Below the pieces are notes generated by a model, which saw only the letters and a list, made by a program, of their open reading frames with translations, did not search any database and had not been told where the DNA came from. A program made the position numbers and the translations under genes. Positions 16,640 through 23,934 of a stretch of 30,228 nucleotides of DNA are shown here, piece after piece. Origin of the DNA: JBBRCE01 sp038205115 (GTDB lineage Bacteria > Planctomycetota > Planctomycetia > Pirellulales > JBBRCE01); contig JBBRCE010000060.1 of assembly GCA_038205115.1 (NCBI GenBank), forward strand, positions 1 through 30,228. Direction: 5' to 3'. Numbering within the stretch: position 1 is the first letter of the stretch; every line of letters starts with the position of its first letter.

Positions 16640-17268
16640 GGCAGTGCTCCCATCGCCTGTCGCAATCGACTCAGCGCGCGAACCCAAAGTTTTTCCACAC
16701 TATCGCGCGAGCGCCCCATGCGTGCGGCGACCTCGGCAAAGGGCAGCGCCTCAAAATGACGCAGCACAATAATTTGACGATAGTCGGGCGGCAACCGTTG
16801 CAGCGCGGCGGCCAACTCACGCGCTGACTCGTGTTTTACGGCCAGTTGGCTTGGCGAACCATTGGGCGCCGCCAGACCTTGCTGCCAACGCGACGAACTG
16901 GCCGTCGATCCGCTGTTCAACGGTCGCTCCAGCTGGGCGTCGCGACATTGCGAATGCATGAACCGGCGAAAGTGATTGGCGATCGAGCCCGCCAAAATAC
17001 AGCGCAGCCACGCCAGGAACTCGGCCTCGCTCCGTCCGCGAAATTGCGGAAACTGGCGGTGCGCCTGCAGCAAGGCATCCTGCACCAGGTCCGAGGCGTC
17101 GGCCTTGCCCTGCAATCGGCGATTATCCGACGATTGGGCAATCAGACGCAAATATTGACGGTAGTGGCCCAGCAGTTCGCCAACGGCATCAAGGTCGCCT
17201 TGCCGGGCACGAGCCAGAAGTTGCGCGGACGGCAAACCGCTCGCAGCATTTTTCAATGCCAGCTTCAT
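16636..17268 (-). CDS. ECF-type RNA polymerase sigma factor
   Basis: A 210-aa sigma-70 family protein. Region 2 covers about residues 20-95 with ASDLVQDALLQAHRQFPQF (core binding and -10 recognition helices) and FLAWLRCILA. A variable Ser/Gly/Gln-rich linker of about 45 residues follows. Region 4 (about 158-205) holds LPPDYRQIIVLRHFEALPF and the helix-turn-helix VAARMGRSRDSVEKLW. Together with the overlapping kinase gene it forms the sigma-kinase module typical of planctomycetes, in which kinase signalling is thought to replace a classical anti-sigma factor; no anti-sigma gene is present. A GGTGG lies a few nt before the ATG. The target promoters are unknown. It is divergent from the exported Gly-rich protein gene, 410 nt away. 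Confidence 0.92.
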   Translation of the reverse strand: MKLALKNAASGLPSAQLLARARQGDLDAVGELLGHYRQYLRLIAQSSDNRRLQGKADASDLVQDALLQAHRQFPQFRGRSEAEFLAWLRCILAGSIANHFRRFMHSQCRDAQLERPLNSGSTASSSRWQQGLAAPNGSPSQLAVKHESARELAAALQRLPPDYRQIIVLRHFEALPFAEVAARMGRSRDSVEKLWVRALSRLRQAMGALP

Positions 17269-17678
17269 TGGACCACCATCATGTTGAGCAGAAGTCGCCC
17301 CGGATGAGATTCGGACGGCCCACGTCCACCGCTCATTCTAGGGCATCAACCTGAATCTGCGATGAAGATTTGCAAACGGCCGCTCATAATCCGCGAAAAA
17401 CCGCTCGCGTGGGCAACTGCGCACGCCGCGAGAAAAGTTTTTTTGCCAGGCGGACGTTTTGCGCGGCGGTTCTGTCGGCGAGTTGGTGACTTGAAGTTTA
17501 GAGGGGCGGCGACGCGTTTGGTTTGATCGAGGCAGTGTGGAAGCGTCGATTGGCGGGGGCAAATGGAAAGCGTGTGAACATGAGTTTTCGAAGATCCCCA
17601 TTGTGTTCCTTGTCACGCGGCGCGGCGACTGTGGTGGCCGCGACGCGCGCAAGGTCTCTTTTACCAGCGAGGTGCGGC
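17269..17678. other. Divergent intergenic region between the sigma factor and exported-protein genes
   Basis: 410 nt with no convincing gene. Plus-strand frames run into the following gene without good starts, and minus-strand frames are antisense shadows. It must contain promoters for both divergent genes, but I cannot place a clear -35/-10 pair. Confidence 0.4.
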
Positions 17679-18365
17679 ATGTTGATTCGACGAGGTACAT
17701 TGTTTCTGTCGGCGGCGCTTTGGTCGACGCTGCCACTGATTGCCAGCGCAGCGCCTGGCGGCGGAGCTGGCGGACCTGGCGGCGGACGCGCTGGTGGCGG
17801 TGGCGGTCCTCGACCGAGCTTTGCCCAAAGTGCTGCCGGAGGAACCGCCAGCGGTGGCGGAATGAATCGCGCCGCAGGCAGCACGCAAACGGGCGCAGGT
17901 GGCGGTCAGTGCAACGCCGGTGGCACCGGCACCGGCACCGCCACTGGTACTGATACTGGTACTGGTACTGGAACGGGCACCAGCACGCAGACGACGGGCG
18001 GCAACGTGGGACGAACGACTGGCGGCCTTGTGTATCCGCAATCGAGTTCGACATCTACGCCAAATGCTAACGTGCCGCGACCCTATCAACCGTTCATCGG
18101 TCTGCTGTCCTCGCTGACCGATACCAATCTGACGGTCGCCACCAACACCGGCGCAACAAGTTTCAGCCTAACTGCGGGCGCGACGATCAAAGTGCTCAGT
18201 CACGGCAAAGACATCGGCTTGGCAGGTCTGACGGTGGGCGACACGGTAGGCGTCAAAGCCGATCCGAAAGGCACCGTGATTTCCGTGTTCAAATTGCCAA
18301 CCCGCAACGCGGCGGCCACGGCACTTTCGCCGACGACGGGCAACTCGTTGCCGGCTGGTCAGTAA
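17679..18365 (+). CDS. Exported Gly/Thr-rich protein with a small C-terminal beta domain
   Basis: A 228-aa protein started at the ATG with GAGGTG 5 nt upstream. Earlier in-frame ATGs (17523, 17580) would add a signal-less basic extension and are less likely. Residues 1-25 are a signal peptide, MLIRRGTLFLSAALWSTLPL then IASAA. Residues 26-110 are low complexity: Gly/Ala-rich stretches, then a run of Gly-Thr dipeptides (GTGTATGTDTGTGTGTGT). Residues about 130-215 look like a compact beta-rich domain, with FIGLLSSLTDTNLTVATNTG, ATIKVLSHGKDIGLAGLTVG, DTVGVKADPKG and VISVFKL. This pattern resembles DUF5666-type OB-like modules, a resemblance from memory only. The protein is probably periplasmic or extracellular; its role is unknown. 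It is followed by a strong terminator. Confidence 0.7.
   Translation: MLIRRGTLFLSAALWSTLPLIASAAPGGGAGGPGGGRAGGGGGPRPSFAQSAAGGTASGGGMNRAAGSTQTGAGGGQCNAGGTGTGTATGTDTGTGTGTGTSTQTTGGNVGRTTGGLVYPQSSSTSTPNANVPRPYQPFIGLLSSLTDTNLTVATNTGATSFSLTAGATIKVLSHGKDIGLAGLTVGDTVGVKADPKGTVISVFKLPTRNAAATALSPTTGNSLPAGQ
17922..17982 (+). repeat. Gly-Thr codon repeat tract
   Basis: Hexameric units of the form GGCACC / GGTACT repeat about nine times within the exported-protein gene and encode alternating Gly and Thr. Synonymous variation between units suggests selection on the dipeptide rather than fresh slippage. Confidence 0.7.
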
Positions 18366-18386
18366 TCGCCAAGTGAAGCAACGAAA

Positions 18387-18424
18387 AAAGCCGCTCGGAA
18401 CCGAAGTCCCGAGCGGCTTTTATT
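18387..18424. terminator. Bidirectional Rho-independent terminator
   Basis: AAAGCCGCTCGG (18387-18398) pairs perfectly with CCGAGCGGCTTT (18409-18420) across a 10-nt loop. A T-rich end follows on both strands (AAAAAA before, TTTTATT after). It lies between the convergent exported-protein and Cys-rich genes and can serve both. Confidence 0.9.
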
Positions 18425-18452
18425 CTAACTGTTGGCTAAACCAACTCGTAGC

Positions 18453-19583
18453 CTAGCGGCTGAACGAGGTGGGTTGAACCATGTGACGAGCCGAGTACTG
18501 CGTCTGGGGATCAACCGGAGCCTTGGGCATGTCGCCGTCAGCCTTGGTCGGAGCCGCAATCGGAGCAGCTTCCGGAGCACTGCCGGTACCGCAACCGCAA
18601 GCCGGAGCAGCACAGCACGAGCTGGTGCCGCAAGCCGGAGCTGCACAGCAAGTGCTGGTTCCGCAAGCCGGAGCAGCACAGCAAGACGAAGTCGAGCAGC
18701 AGCTCTTGTGGCAACCGCAACCGCTGAACATGCTGAACAGGCCGCAGCAGCCGTGATGGCTGTGGCAGCAGCTATTGCAAGCCGGAGCAGCACAGCACGA
18801 GCTGCAAGCTGGGGTCGAGCAAGCCGGAGCCGCACAGCAGGTGCTGGTTCCGCAAGCCGGAGCAGCAGCAGCACAGCAGGTCGGATCAGCAGCTTTGGCA
18901 CAACCGCAAGCCGGAGCAGCAGCAGCACAGCAGGTCGGATCAGCAGCCTTGGCACAGCAGGTCGGTTCCGACTTGGCACAGCCGCAAGCCGGAGCAGCAG
19001 CAGCACAGCAGGTCGGTTCGGTCGAGCAACCACACGAGCTGTGGCAACCGCTGTTGCAGCAACCGCGGTGGTGATCGAACAGGCCGATCAGGCCGCCGAA
19101 CAGTTGGCATTGGTGGCAACCGCAGACGCTAGGCGTGGTGCAAGTGCCGCATTCTTTCTTGTGGCAGCAGTAACCGCAGTGGCCGCAGCCGCCGCAGCTC
19201 GAGCCGCAAGAAGGAGCCGCACAGCAGGTGCTGGTTCCGCAAGCCGGAGCAGCAGCAGCACAGCAGGTCGGATCAGCAGCCTTGGCACAGCAGGTCGGTT
19301 CGCAACCCTTGTTGCAGCCGCAAGCCGGAGCGGCAGCAGCACAGCAGGTCGGGTCAGCAGCCTTCGCACAGCAAGTCGGTTCGCAAGCCTTTGCACAGCA
19401 AGTGGGCTCGCTTTTTTCACAACAGGCGGGCGCGCCGCAGCAGCTTTTTTCGCAGCTGCTATGTTCGCAGCAGCCACCGCAACACCCGTGTCCGAGCATA
19501 CGATCCAGAAGCTCAAAACCAAAGCTCTGACCGCAGAGGCCCACGCTGAGAATCAGCGCTCCAACAAACATGTTCAATTTCAT
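18453..19583 (-). CDS. Exported cysteine-rich repeat protein
   Basis: A 376-aa protein with AAGGAG upstream of the ATG. It begins with a signal peptide (MKLNMFVGALILSVGLCGQS, cleavage likely near FGF-EL). The mature part has about 80 cysteines (roughly 21-23%), mostly as CC pairs. Two repeat types dominate: PTCCAKAADPTCCAAAAPAC with variants, and TSTCCAAPAC / TSSCCAAPAC. They are interrupted by His-containing segments (CGHCGYCCHKKECG, GLFDHHRGCCNSGCHSSCG, SCCHSHHGCCGLFSMFSGCG) that look duplicated. The last 50 residues are free of Cys (APEAAPIAAPTKADGDMPKA and onward). Such composition suits either a heavily disulfide-crosslinked surface or matrix protein or a metal-binding protein; the sequence cannot decide. 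I know similar CC-rich exported proteins only as uncharacterised planctomycete families. It is monocistronic, with a dyad-rich region upstream. Confidence 0.8.
   Translation of the reverse strand: MKLNMFVGALILSVGLCGQSFGFELLDRMLGHGCCGGCCEHSSCEKSCCGAPACCEKSEPTCCAKACEPTCCAKAADPTCCAAAAPACGCNKGCEPTCCAKAADPTCCAAAAPACGTSTCCAAPSCGSSCGGCGHCGYCCHKKECGTCTTPSVCGCHQCQLFGGLIGLFDHHRGCCNSGCHSSCGCSTEPTCCAAAAPACGCAKSEPTCCAKAADPTCCAAAAPACGCAKAADPTCCAAAAPACGTSTCCAAPACSTPACSSCCAAPACNSCCHSHHGCCGLFSMFSGCGCHKSCCSTSSCCAAPACGTSTCCAAPACGTSSCCAAPACGCGTGSAPEAAPIAAPTKADGDMPKAPVDPQTQYSARHMVQPTSFSR
18590..19484 (-). repeat. Imperfect coding repeats of the Cys-rich protein
   Basis: Units encoding PTCCAAAAPACG and TCCAAPACGTS recur many times with near-identical DNA, separated into blocks by His/Gly-rich spacers. 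The high DNA identity among some units suggests recent duplication or gene conversion and makes copy number prone to change or misassembly. Confidence 0.8.
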
Positions 19584-19649
19584 CGAGCAACTTCTCCTTT
19601 ACATTGAACCGGAAGCTCACGGGGCTCCTGGCGTTGAATCACTAAGCCG

Positions 19650-19840
19650 CAGACGCGGTGCGTGGCGCACTCGGCGAGGGCATAGCTGCGTGAGGTGTCG
19701 CAAAAACCGACCACTCAAACCGTGTCAGATTCAAACGTCAGGCAGGCGAGGCGAGAGCTCCAATTCACACGGTGTATTGCGTCAGGACCGTCGAGCCAAT
19801 CCTTGGCTCGAAAGACCGATCCGGTTCCCTGACGCGCCCT
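19650..19840 (-). promoter_or_regulatory. Dyad-rich region upstream of the Cys-rich gene, possible structured leader
   Basis: Several inverted repeats cluster here. GTGCG/CGCAC (19658-19670) forms a 3-nt loop. ACCGTGT (19719-19725) pairs with ACACGGT (19767-19773). CGAGCCAA/TTGGCTCG (19792-19810) forms perfect 8-bp arms with a 3-nt loop. The last is enclosed by an outer 8-bp stem, GCGTCAGG (19779-19786) with CCTGACGC (19828-19835), leaving room for a small second hairpin (ACCG/CGGT) and giving a branched fold. If transcription of the minus-strand gene starts upstream of 19840, this would be its 5' leader. DNA operators or a plus-strand small RNA are alternatives. No known riboswitch class is recognised. 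Confidence 0.35.
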
Positions 19841-20131
19841 TTTCGTGCCGTCGATGACACGCGATCCTGTTTAAGGGACACAAACCTCATCGGCTTGCCA
19901 ATCAGATCGCCTTGAATCGGCGGAAGTAATTTTGAGCAAATGGCTTACGATGCTCATCGGGCAAGATTTGCCGCGCTCACAAGCTGGTGAAACCTTGTCG
20001 ATTGCAACGCGCAAACTACGGCCGCAATGCTCACGCAGCCGGCAAATTTTCGCCAGGTTCTGATATCGTCGCGGATAACCGAATCCAAAACGGCTCCGCC
20101 ATGCTGGCAGATGGCGCACCGCGCGAGTTGC
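19841..20131. other. Intergenic region downstream of the MFS gene
   Basis: About 290 nt between the MFS transporter stop and the dyad-rich leader. Short frames on both strands lack signals, start sites and protein-like composition. A promoter for the Cys-rich gene is expected here, but no convincing -35/-10 pair is seen. Confidence 0.4.
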
Positions 20132-21850
20132 TTAATTGGCTGTCCGCTGGCGGCGACCGCCGGGGTAGAGCAGCAGCAACAGCGCCAAACAACCCACGCC
20201 CACCCACATCGGCAGAGCGAACAGCGTTTGAAAGTTGACTTCGCTACCAACTTTCACTATGTCGTCCACGGCGCCGGCGGCCAGATTGCCGGCAATGACG
20301 CCCAGCCCAAAGATAATCAGACCGAACAGGCTCTGTGCGCTGGCTCGCACGTCGCTGGTGGTGTTTTCATCAATCACCATGAACGCCACAAAGAAAAAGA
20401 ATCCGAAGCACACGCCATGCAGGGCCAGCGCGGGATAAACCGCGGACGGAAAAGGCAGATACGCGAACACGGCGAAGCGGGCAATGTAAGCCAGCAGGCC
20501 GATGCTAAGTAAGCTCTTTCGCGACAATCGTTTGGCGAAGAACGGCATCGTCGCCAGCACGATCAACTCCGAGATCTGCCCGATGGTCATTGGCCCGCCA
20601 CCAACGCCAAAAATCGTGCGGAACGCCGGACCGATATCGAGCGACGCGGAGTTGCCCTGCTGTTCGAGCAGGTGTCCCAAGTAACCTTCGGTGCGGACGA
20701 AATAAAACTGGTGGATGCAGGCGATTGGAAAGGCGATCAAGAAAAGCGTAATCAACGGCTGCTTGACGATCTCGCGCATTGCCTCGCCAGCCGCAAATTT
20801 GGATTGGCCTTTTGTCGGCGGAGTGGCTGGCAGCACGAAGCAAAACAGTCCCAAGATCAGACCGAGAATGGAACTCAGCTTAAACGCCACCGACATGCCC
20901 GAGACTTGCGATTTACGCTGAACTTTGGTGATTGCCGATTCGAACCGGCTTCTTTCGAGGTACTCGTTCGACGCCTGGCGAGTGTAGTTTTCGCTGGCGA
21001 CCAATTCGCTGGCGGCCGCCTCATCGGCTTGACGGCTATTCGCCAATTCGGTCATGTGCAGTGCGTCGCGGTCTTCCTGCAACCGTCCGTCAGCGGTGAT
21101 GGAAAAAAAGTCTTTGAGCTTTCTGCCCAACCGTACCGGCAGGCTTTCGTCGCTGGCCGTTTCTTTTTTTTGCGCATCGGCAGCAACGTGTTGTTTTAGC
21201 TGCACCTTGAATGCAGCAAAATCCTTGTCGGCTTCGCGCGGGCGACCGCTTTCGAATTCCTCGGCGTGCCGGGTCGCTTCGTCCGCGGTAAATAGATGTT
21301 CGTCAACCAATTGCCGCACCGCCGTTTCTCGGCTCGGAGTTTGCGCATGGTAAAGATATTGCCCCACGCTGATGCCGACGACAATCCAGCCGATGGTGCC
21401 CCAGACGCGGACCTTGCCAAAATCGCGGTCGCGGTCGGGCAAGTGATGGAAGGCCAGCGCGTTGGTCAGCGACAGCGTCGGCACGTAGATCAGCGAATAG
21501 GCCACGCCGAACAGCATCAGCGAGTAATAATCCGAGATGGTGGCCAAAAACCAAACCAAGATGGCACCGAGAATGTGACTGATGCCGAGAAATTTTTCGG
21601 TGTTGAAAAAACGATCGGCGATCTGGCCAGCCAAGAACGGCGCCACCAGCGCACCGATGGCCGCTACGCCAAACAGCTTGCCTGCCTGCGCGCCGGTGAA
21701 GTAGCGATATTCGGTCAGAAAACTGAAGAACACTGGCAGCCACGCGCCCCAGATGGCGTACTGCAAAAACATCATGACAGAGAGCTTGAGCCGCGTTGTC
21801 GTATCGAGCGGCGCTGCGGTGGTCTGGGGAGCGGACGGCGCTTGACTCAT
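20132..21850 (-). CDS. MFS transporter, nucleoside:H+ symporter-like, with a large central insertion
   Basis: A 572-aa protein started at the ATG 21848-21850 with AGAAGG 7 nt upstream; a longer frame begins at 21928 but has no support. It has about 12 helices. The N-terminal segment (LKLSVMMFLQYAIWGAWLPV, then FFSFLTEYRYFTG) is characteristic of the nucleoside permease (NupG/XapB) family, as is the gene-wide pattern of QIADRFFNTEKFLGISHILG. Between helices 6 and 7 lies a charged loop of about 145 residues (about 171-314), rich in Glu, Asp, Arg and Lys, far longer than usual. The C-terminal half includes GPMTIGQISELIVLATMPFF and GVCFGFFFFVAFMVIDENT. The substrate is not certain; planctomycete members of this family are often annotated only as MFS. 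It is divergent from the aldolase gene. Confidence 0.85.
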   Translation of the reverse strand: MSQAPSAPQTTAAPLDTTTRLKLSVMMFLQYAIWGAWLPVFFSFLTEYRYFTGAQAGKLFGVAAIGALVAPFLAGQIADRFFNTEKFLGISHILGAILVWFLATISDYYSLMLFGVAYSLIYVPTLSLTNALAFHHLPDRDRDFGKVRVWGTIGWIVVGISVGQYLYHAQTPSRETAVRQLVDEHLFTADEATRHAEEFESGRPREADKDFAAFKVQLKQHVAADAQKKETASDESLPVRLGRKLKDFFSITADGRLQEDRDALHMTELANSRQADEAAASELVASENYTRQASNEYLERSRFESAITKVQRKSQVSGMSVAFKLSSILGLILGLFCFVLPATPPTKGQSKFAAGEAMREIVKQPLITLFLIAFPIACIHQFYFVRTEGYLGHLLEQQGNSASLDIGPAFRTIFGVGGGPMTIGQISELIVLATMPFFAKRLSRKSLLSIGLLAYIARFAVFAYLPFPSAVYPALALHGVCFGFFFFVAFMVIDENTTSDVRASAQSLFGLIIFGLGVIAGNLAAGAVDDIVKVGSEVNFQTLFALPMWVGVGCLALLLLLYPGGRRQRTAN

Positions 21851-22125
21851 GGGAACCTTCTGGCAGGTGACACAAAGTACGGCGAGCGTGGCAGCTATTC
21901 TAAGCCGGCGCGCGGCAAATGAAAGCAAGCGCCGGCGTTTTTTAGCGGTTTTGCTAAAAAGGCCGCCGTCAACTTGGCGTCTGCCTCGCGCCGCGGTCCG
22001 GCGCGAAGATGGTTACGGCAAAGCTCGGTCCGCCGGCAAACCCTTCGCGCGGCATGGCCGGAAAGATACAATGCGGCCTTGCCCAAAGGGAAATTTTCGC
22101 AACCACTCGACCCCCCGAAATTCTC

Positions 22126-23118
22126 ATGATTGTCACGACCAACGACCTGTTCCAGCATGCTTACGGCAAGTACGCAGTGGGCGCTTATAACATCAACAAT
22201 TTGGAGCAGACCATCGGCCTGTTCCGCGGAAACCTGGGCAAGAAGGATTCCAACTCCGAGCCGACCAATTCCGCCACCGCCGCGCCGTTCATCATCCAGC
22301 TTTCGCGCGGGGCCCGCAGCTATACCGATAAGCGATTTCTGGAGTCGATGATTCGCACGGCCGAAGACGTGTTTCCGGAAGCGATTTTTGCCGTCCACTT
22401 GGATCACGGCACCGAAGAAGTCGCCCACGAGTGCATCGATAGCGGCTTCTATTCGTCGGTCATGATCGACGCCTCGCACGAGTCGTTCGACGAAAACATC
22501 GCCATCACTCGCCGTGTGGTCGATCACGCGCACGCCAAGGGCGTTTCGGTTGAAGCCGAGCTCGGCATGCTCGGCGGCGTGGAAGAAGACATTCAAGTCA
22601 GTGCCGAACATGCCTGCCTGACCGATCCAGACGAGGCCGTGGAGTTCGTCGAACGATCAGGCTGCGATTCGCTGGCCGTGGCGATTGGCACTTCGCACGG
22701 CGCGTACAAGTTCACCGGCTCGCAAGGTTTGCACTTCGATCGCATCAAAGCCATCGCCGAGCGGCTGCCCAAGTATCCGCTGGTGATGCACGGTTCGAGC
22801 AGCGTGCCCAAGGAATGGGTGGACCGCATCAACAACGCGGGCGGCAACATGCCTTCGACCAGCGGCGTGCCGGAAGATCAGTATTTGCCAGCCGCCAAGT
22901 TAGGCGTGACCAAGGTCAACATCGACACCGACGGCCGCCTGGTGTGGTGCGGCGTGTTGCGTGAGACGTTCCGCGACAAGCCCAGCGACTTCGATCTGCG
23001 GACCAGCGGCAAGCCCTTCATGGCCGCGTACGCCGACTACATCACCAAGAAGAACCAAAAGCTCGGTTCGGCTGGTCAGCTCGCGGCGCTGCGTCAATCG
23101 CTAGCGCAAACCGTGTAG
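22126..23118 (+). CDS. fba: Class II fructose-bisphosphate aldolase
   Basis: A 330-aa protein started at MIVTTNDLFQHAYGKYAVGA; a longer open frame upstream lacks family similarity. The class II zinc and substrate residues are all visible: AVHLDHGTEE (catalytic Asp and first zinc His), VEAELGMLGGVEED (Glu), AIGTSHGAYKF (His of the GTSHG loop), LVMHGSSSVP (His), and KVNIDTDGRL for the phosphate site. It catalyses reversible cleavage of fructose 1,6-bisphosphate to dihydroxyacetone phosphate and glyceraldehyde 3-phosphate in glycolysis and gluconeogenesis, in the cytoplasm. The form with the long NSEPTNSATAAPFIIQLSRG start is the type seen in many planctomycetes and other bacteria. No strong Shine-Dalgarno is present. 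It stands alone, ended by an intrinsic terminator. Codon use is strongly biased, as for a highly expressed gene. Confidence 0.95.
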   Translation: MIVTTNDLFQHAYGKYAVGAYNINNLEQTIGLFRGNLGKKDSNSEPTNSATAAPFIIQLSRGARSYTDKRFLESMIRTAEDVFPEAIFAVHLDHGTEEVAHECIDSGFYSSVMIDASHESFDENIAITRRVVDHAHAKGVSVEAELGMLGGVEEDIQVSAEHACLTDPDEAVEFVERSGCDSLAVAIGTSHGAYKFTGSQGLHFDRIKAIAERLPKYPLVMHGSSSVPKEWVDRINNAGGNMPSTSGVPEDQYLPAAKLGVTKVNIDTDGRLVWCGVLRETFRDKPSDFDLRTSGKPFMAAYADYITKKNQKLGSAGQLAALRQSLAQTV

Positions 23119-23196
23119 CGCGGTTGGCAGCCGTGCAGGTCCGCTGACGAAACGCAGGTCGCGGTGGATTGCCCATGTCAACTTGAATGGACACTC

Positions 23197-23240
23197 AATC
23201 CCAGCCAGCCGAGAACTACGCCGGCTTGCTGGGATTTTTT
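23197..23240 (+). terminator. Rho-independent terminator of the aldolase gene
   Basis: A 15-bp stem with one mismatch: AATCCCAGCCAGCCG (23197-23211) pairs with CGGCTTGCTGGGATT (23222-23236) around a 10-nt loop, followed by TTTTTT. It lies 79 nt after the aldolase stop. Confidence 0.9.
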
Positions 23241-23302
23241 CGTCACTCGCGAGAGTTGCGTCATCAACGCCCAGCAGGCGCGTTCAGCCGGTTGCTGCGT
23301 TC

Positions 23303-23800
23303 GTGGTCGATCTCGACCTGCGCGATGGCGGCCTGCTAGTTTTTCTTCTGGTATGGATGTGCCGTCATCGATTTCGATGAGGGCAACGCGACTACTTATC
23401 GCTTAACGAGCGGCCACTTTTGTGTTGGCATTTCGGAATTAGTTTCCGGGTTTGGCAACGCCGCGTTCTTTGCCTGGATTGCTCGCCGGCTCAATCGATA
23501 TTTAAGCTGGATTGCCATGGTGATTGTCAGTTCGCTCGCAGCGGCCGAAGCCACGATTCATCGTTTGCACGAGATGGAATCTTTCGGCGACGACACAGCG
23601 AGTCGCGGCGTAATATCATGCCCCGACGATCTCCTGGACCGGATCATTCGCCACCGCTCGCTGACGCTGGAAACAACGTATTGCTGCACGACTTCGAATA
23701 TCTCGACAAAGAGTACTTACTGCCGGACTACGGCGACGTTTACCGCGACGAATCGACGACCTTCTTCGAGAATCCAAAGACCGGCAGAATCTATTTTTAA
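23303..23800 (+). pseudogene. Remnant of an unidentified, possibly membrane, protein gene with several frameshifts
   Basis: Between the aldolase terminator and the ArsR promoter no intact gene is found, but three successive pieces in alternating frames look coding. First is VVDLDLRDGGLLVFLLVW (from about 23303). Then, in another frame from about 23340, come TTYRLTSGHFCVGISELVSG, FGNAAFFAWIARRLNRYLSW, IAMVIVSSLAAAEATIHRLH and SCPDDLLDRIIRHRSLTLE. Finally, back in the first frame from about 23670, come NNVLLHDFEYLDKEYLLPDY and GDVYRDESTTFFENPKTG, ending at TAA 23798-23800. Each piece has GC-rich third positions and ordinary composition, unlike random sequence. Two frame changes and the absence of a start codon indicate decay, or less likely sequencing errors. 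No family is recognised. Confidence 0.4.
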
Positions 23801-23900
23801 ACACTTCGACGCCCAGAGCTAATCGTTTGCTGGCAGTTTCATCGCGGAACTCCATCCCGGAATTGCTCGGCAGAATTCATCCAATTTCCGCCCACCGCCA

Positions 23901-23928
23901 TTGACATATTCCGATATAGGTATATATT
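23901..23928 (+). promoter_or_regulatory. Strong promoter with overlapping dyad, predicting a leaderless arsR-type mRNA
   Basis: TTGACA (23901-23906) and TATATT (23923-23928) are 16 nt apart. The ATG of the regulator begins 6 nt after the -10 box, so transcription should start at or next to the A of the start codon. No Shine-Dalgarno precedes the ATG. ATATA-GG-TATAT (23914-23925) lies across the spacer and -10 box and is a likely autoregulatory operator. Confidence 0.7.
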
Positions 23929-23934
23929 CCCGCC

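Noticed and set aside
17268..17284. Five-codon ORF overlapping the sigma-factor start (ATG ATG GTG GTC CAA TGA)
   Set aside because: Too short, with no ribosome site; the GGTGG needed by the sigma gene explains the sequence.
18590..19484. Regular DNA repeats that might suggest a CRISPR or satellite array
   Set aside because: The units are in frame, of unequal spacing and encode a coherent Cys-rich protein with a signal peptide.
18432..19607. Long open frame (391 codons) antisense to the Cys-rich gene
   Set aside because: It is a Ser/Ala/Arg-rich mirror of the Cys codon repeats, has no signal, domain or ribosome site, and its length follows from the repeat composition.
19871..20119. 82-codon minus-strand frame downstream of the MFS gene
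   Set aside because: Arg/Cys-rich without domain, signal or ribosome site; composition resembles a shadow frame.
21851..21928. N-terminal extension of the MFS transporter (start at 21928)
   Set aside because: The ATG at 21848-21850 has a ribosome site and is followed by the family-typical N-terminus; the extension is poorly supported.
22044..22072. TACAAT box as promoter of the aldolase gene
   Set aside because: The matching -35 position (TTCGCG) fits the consensus at only two bases.
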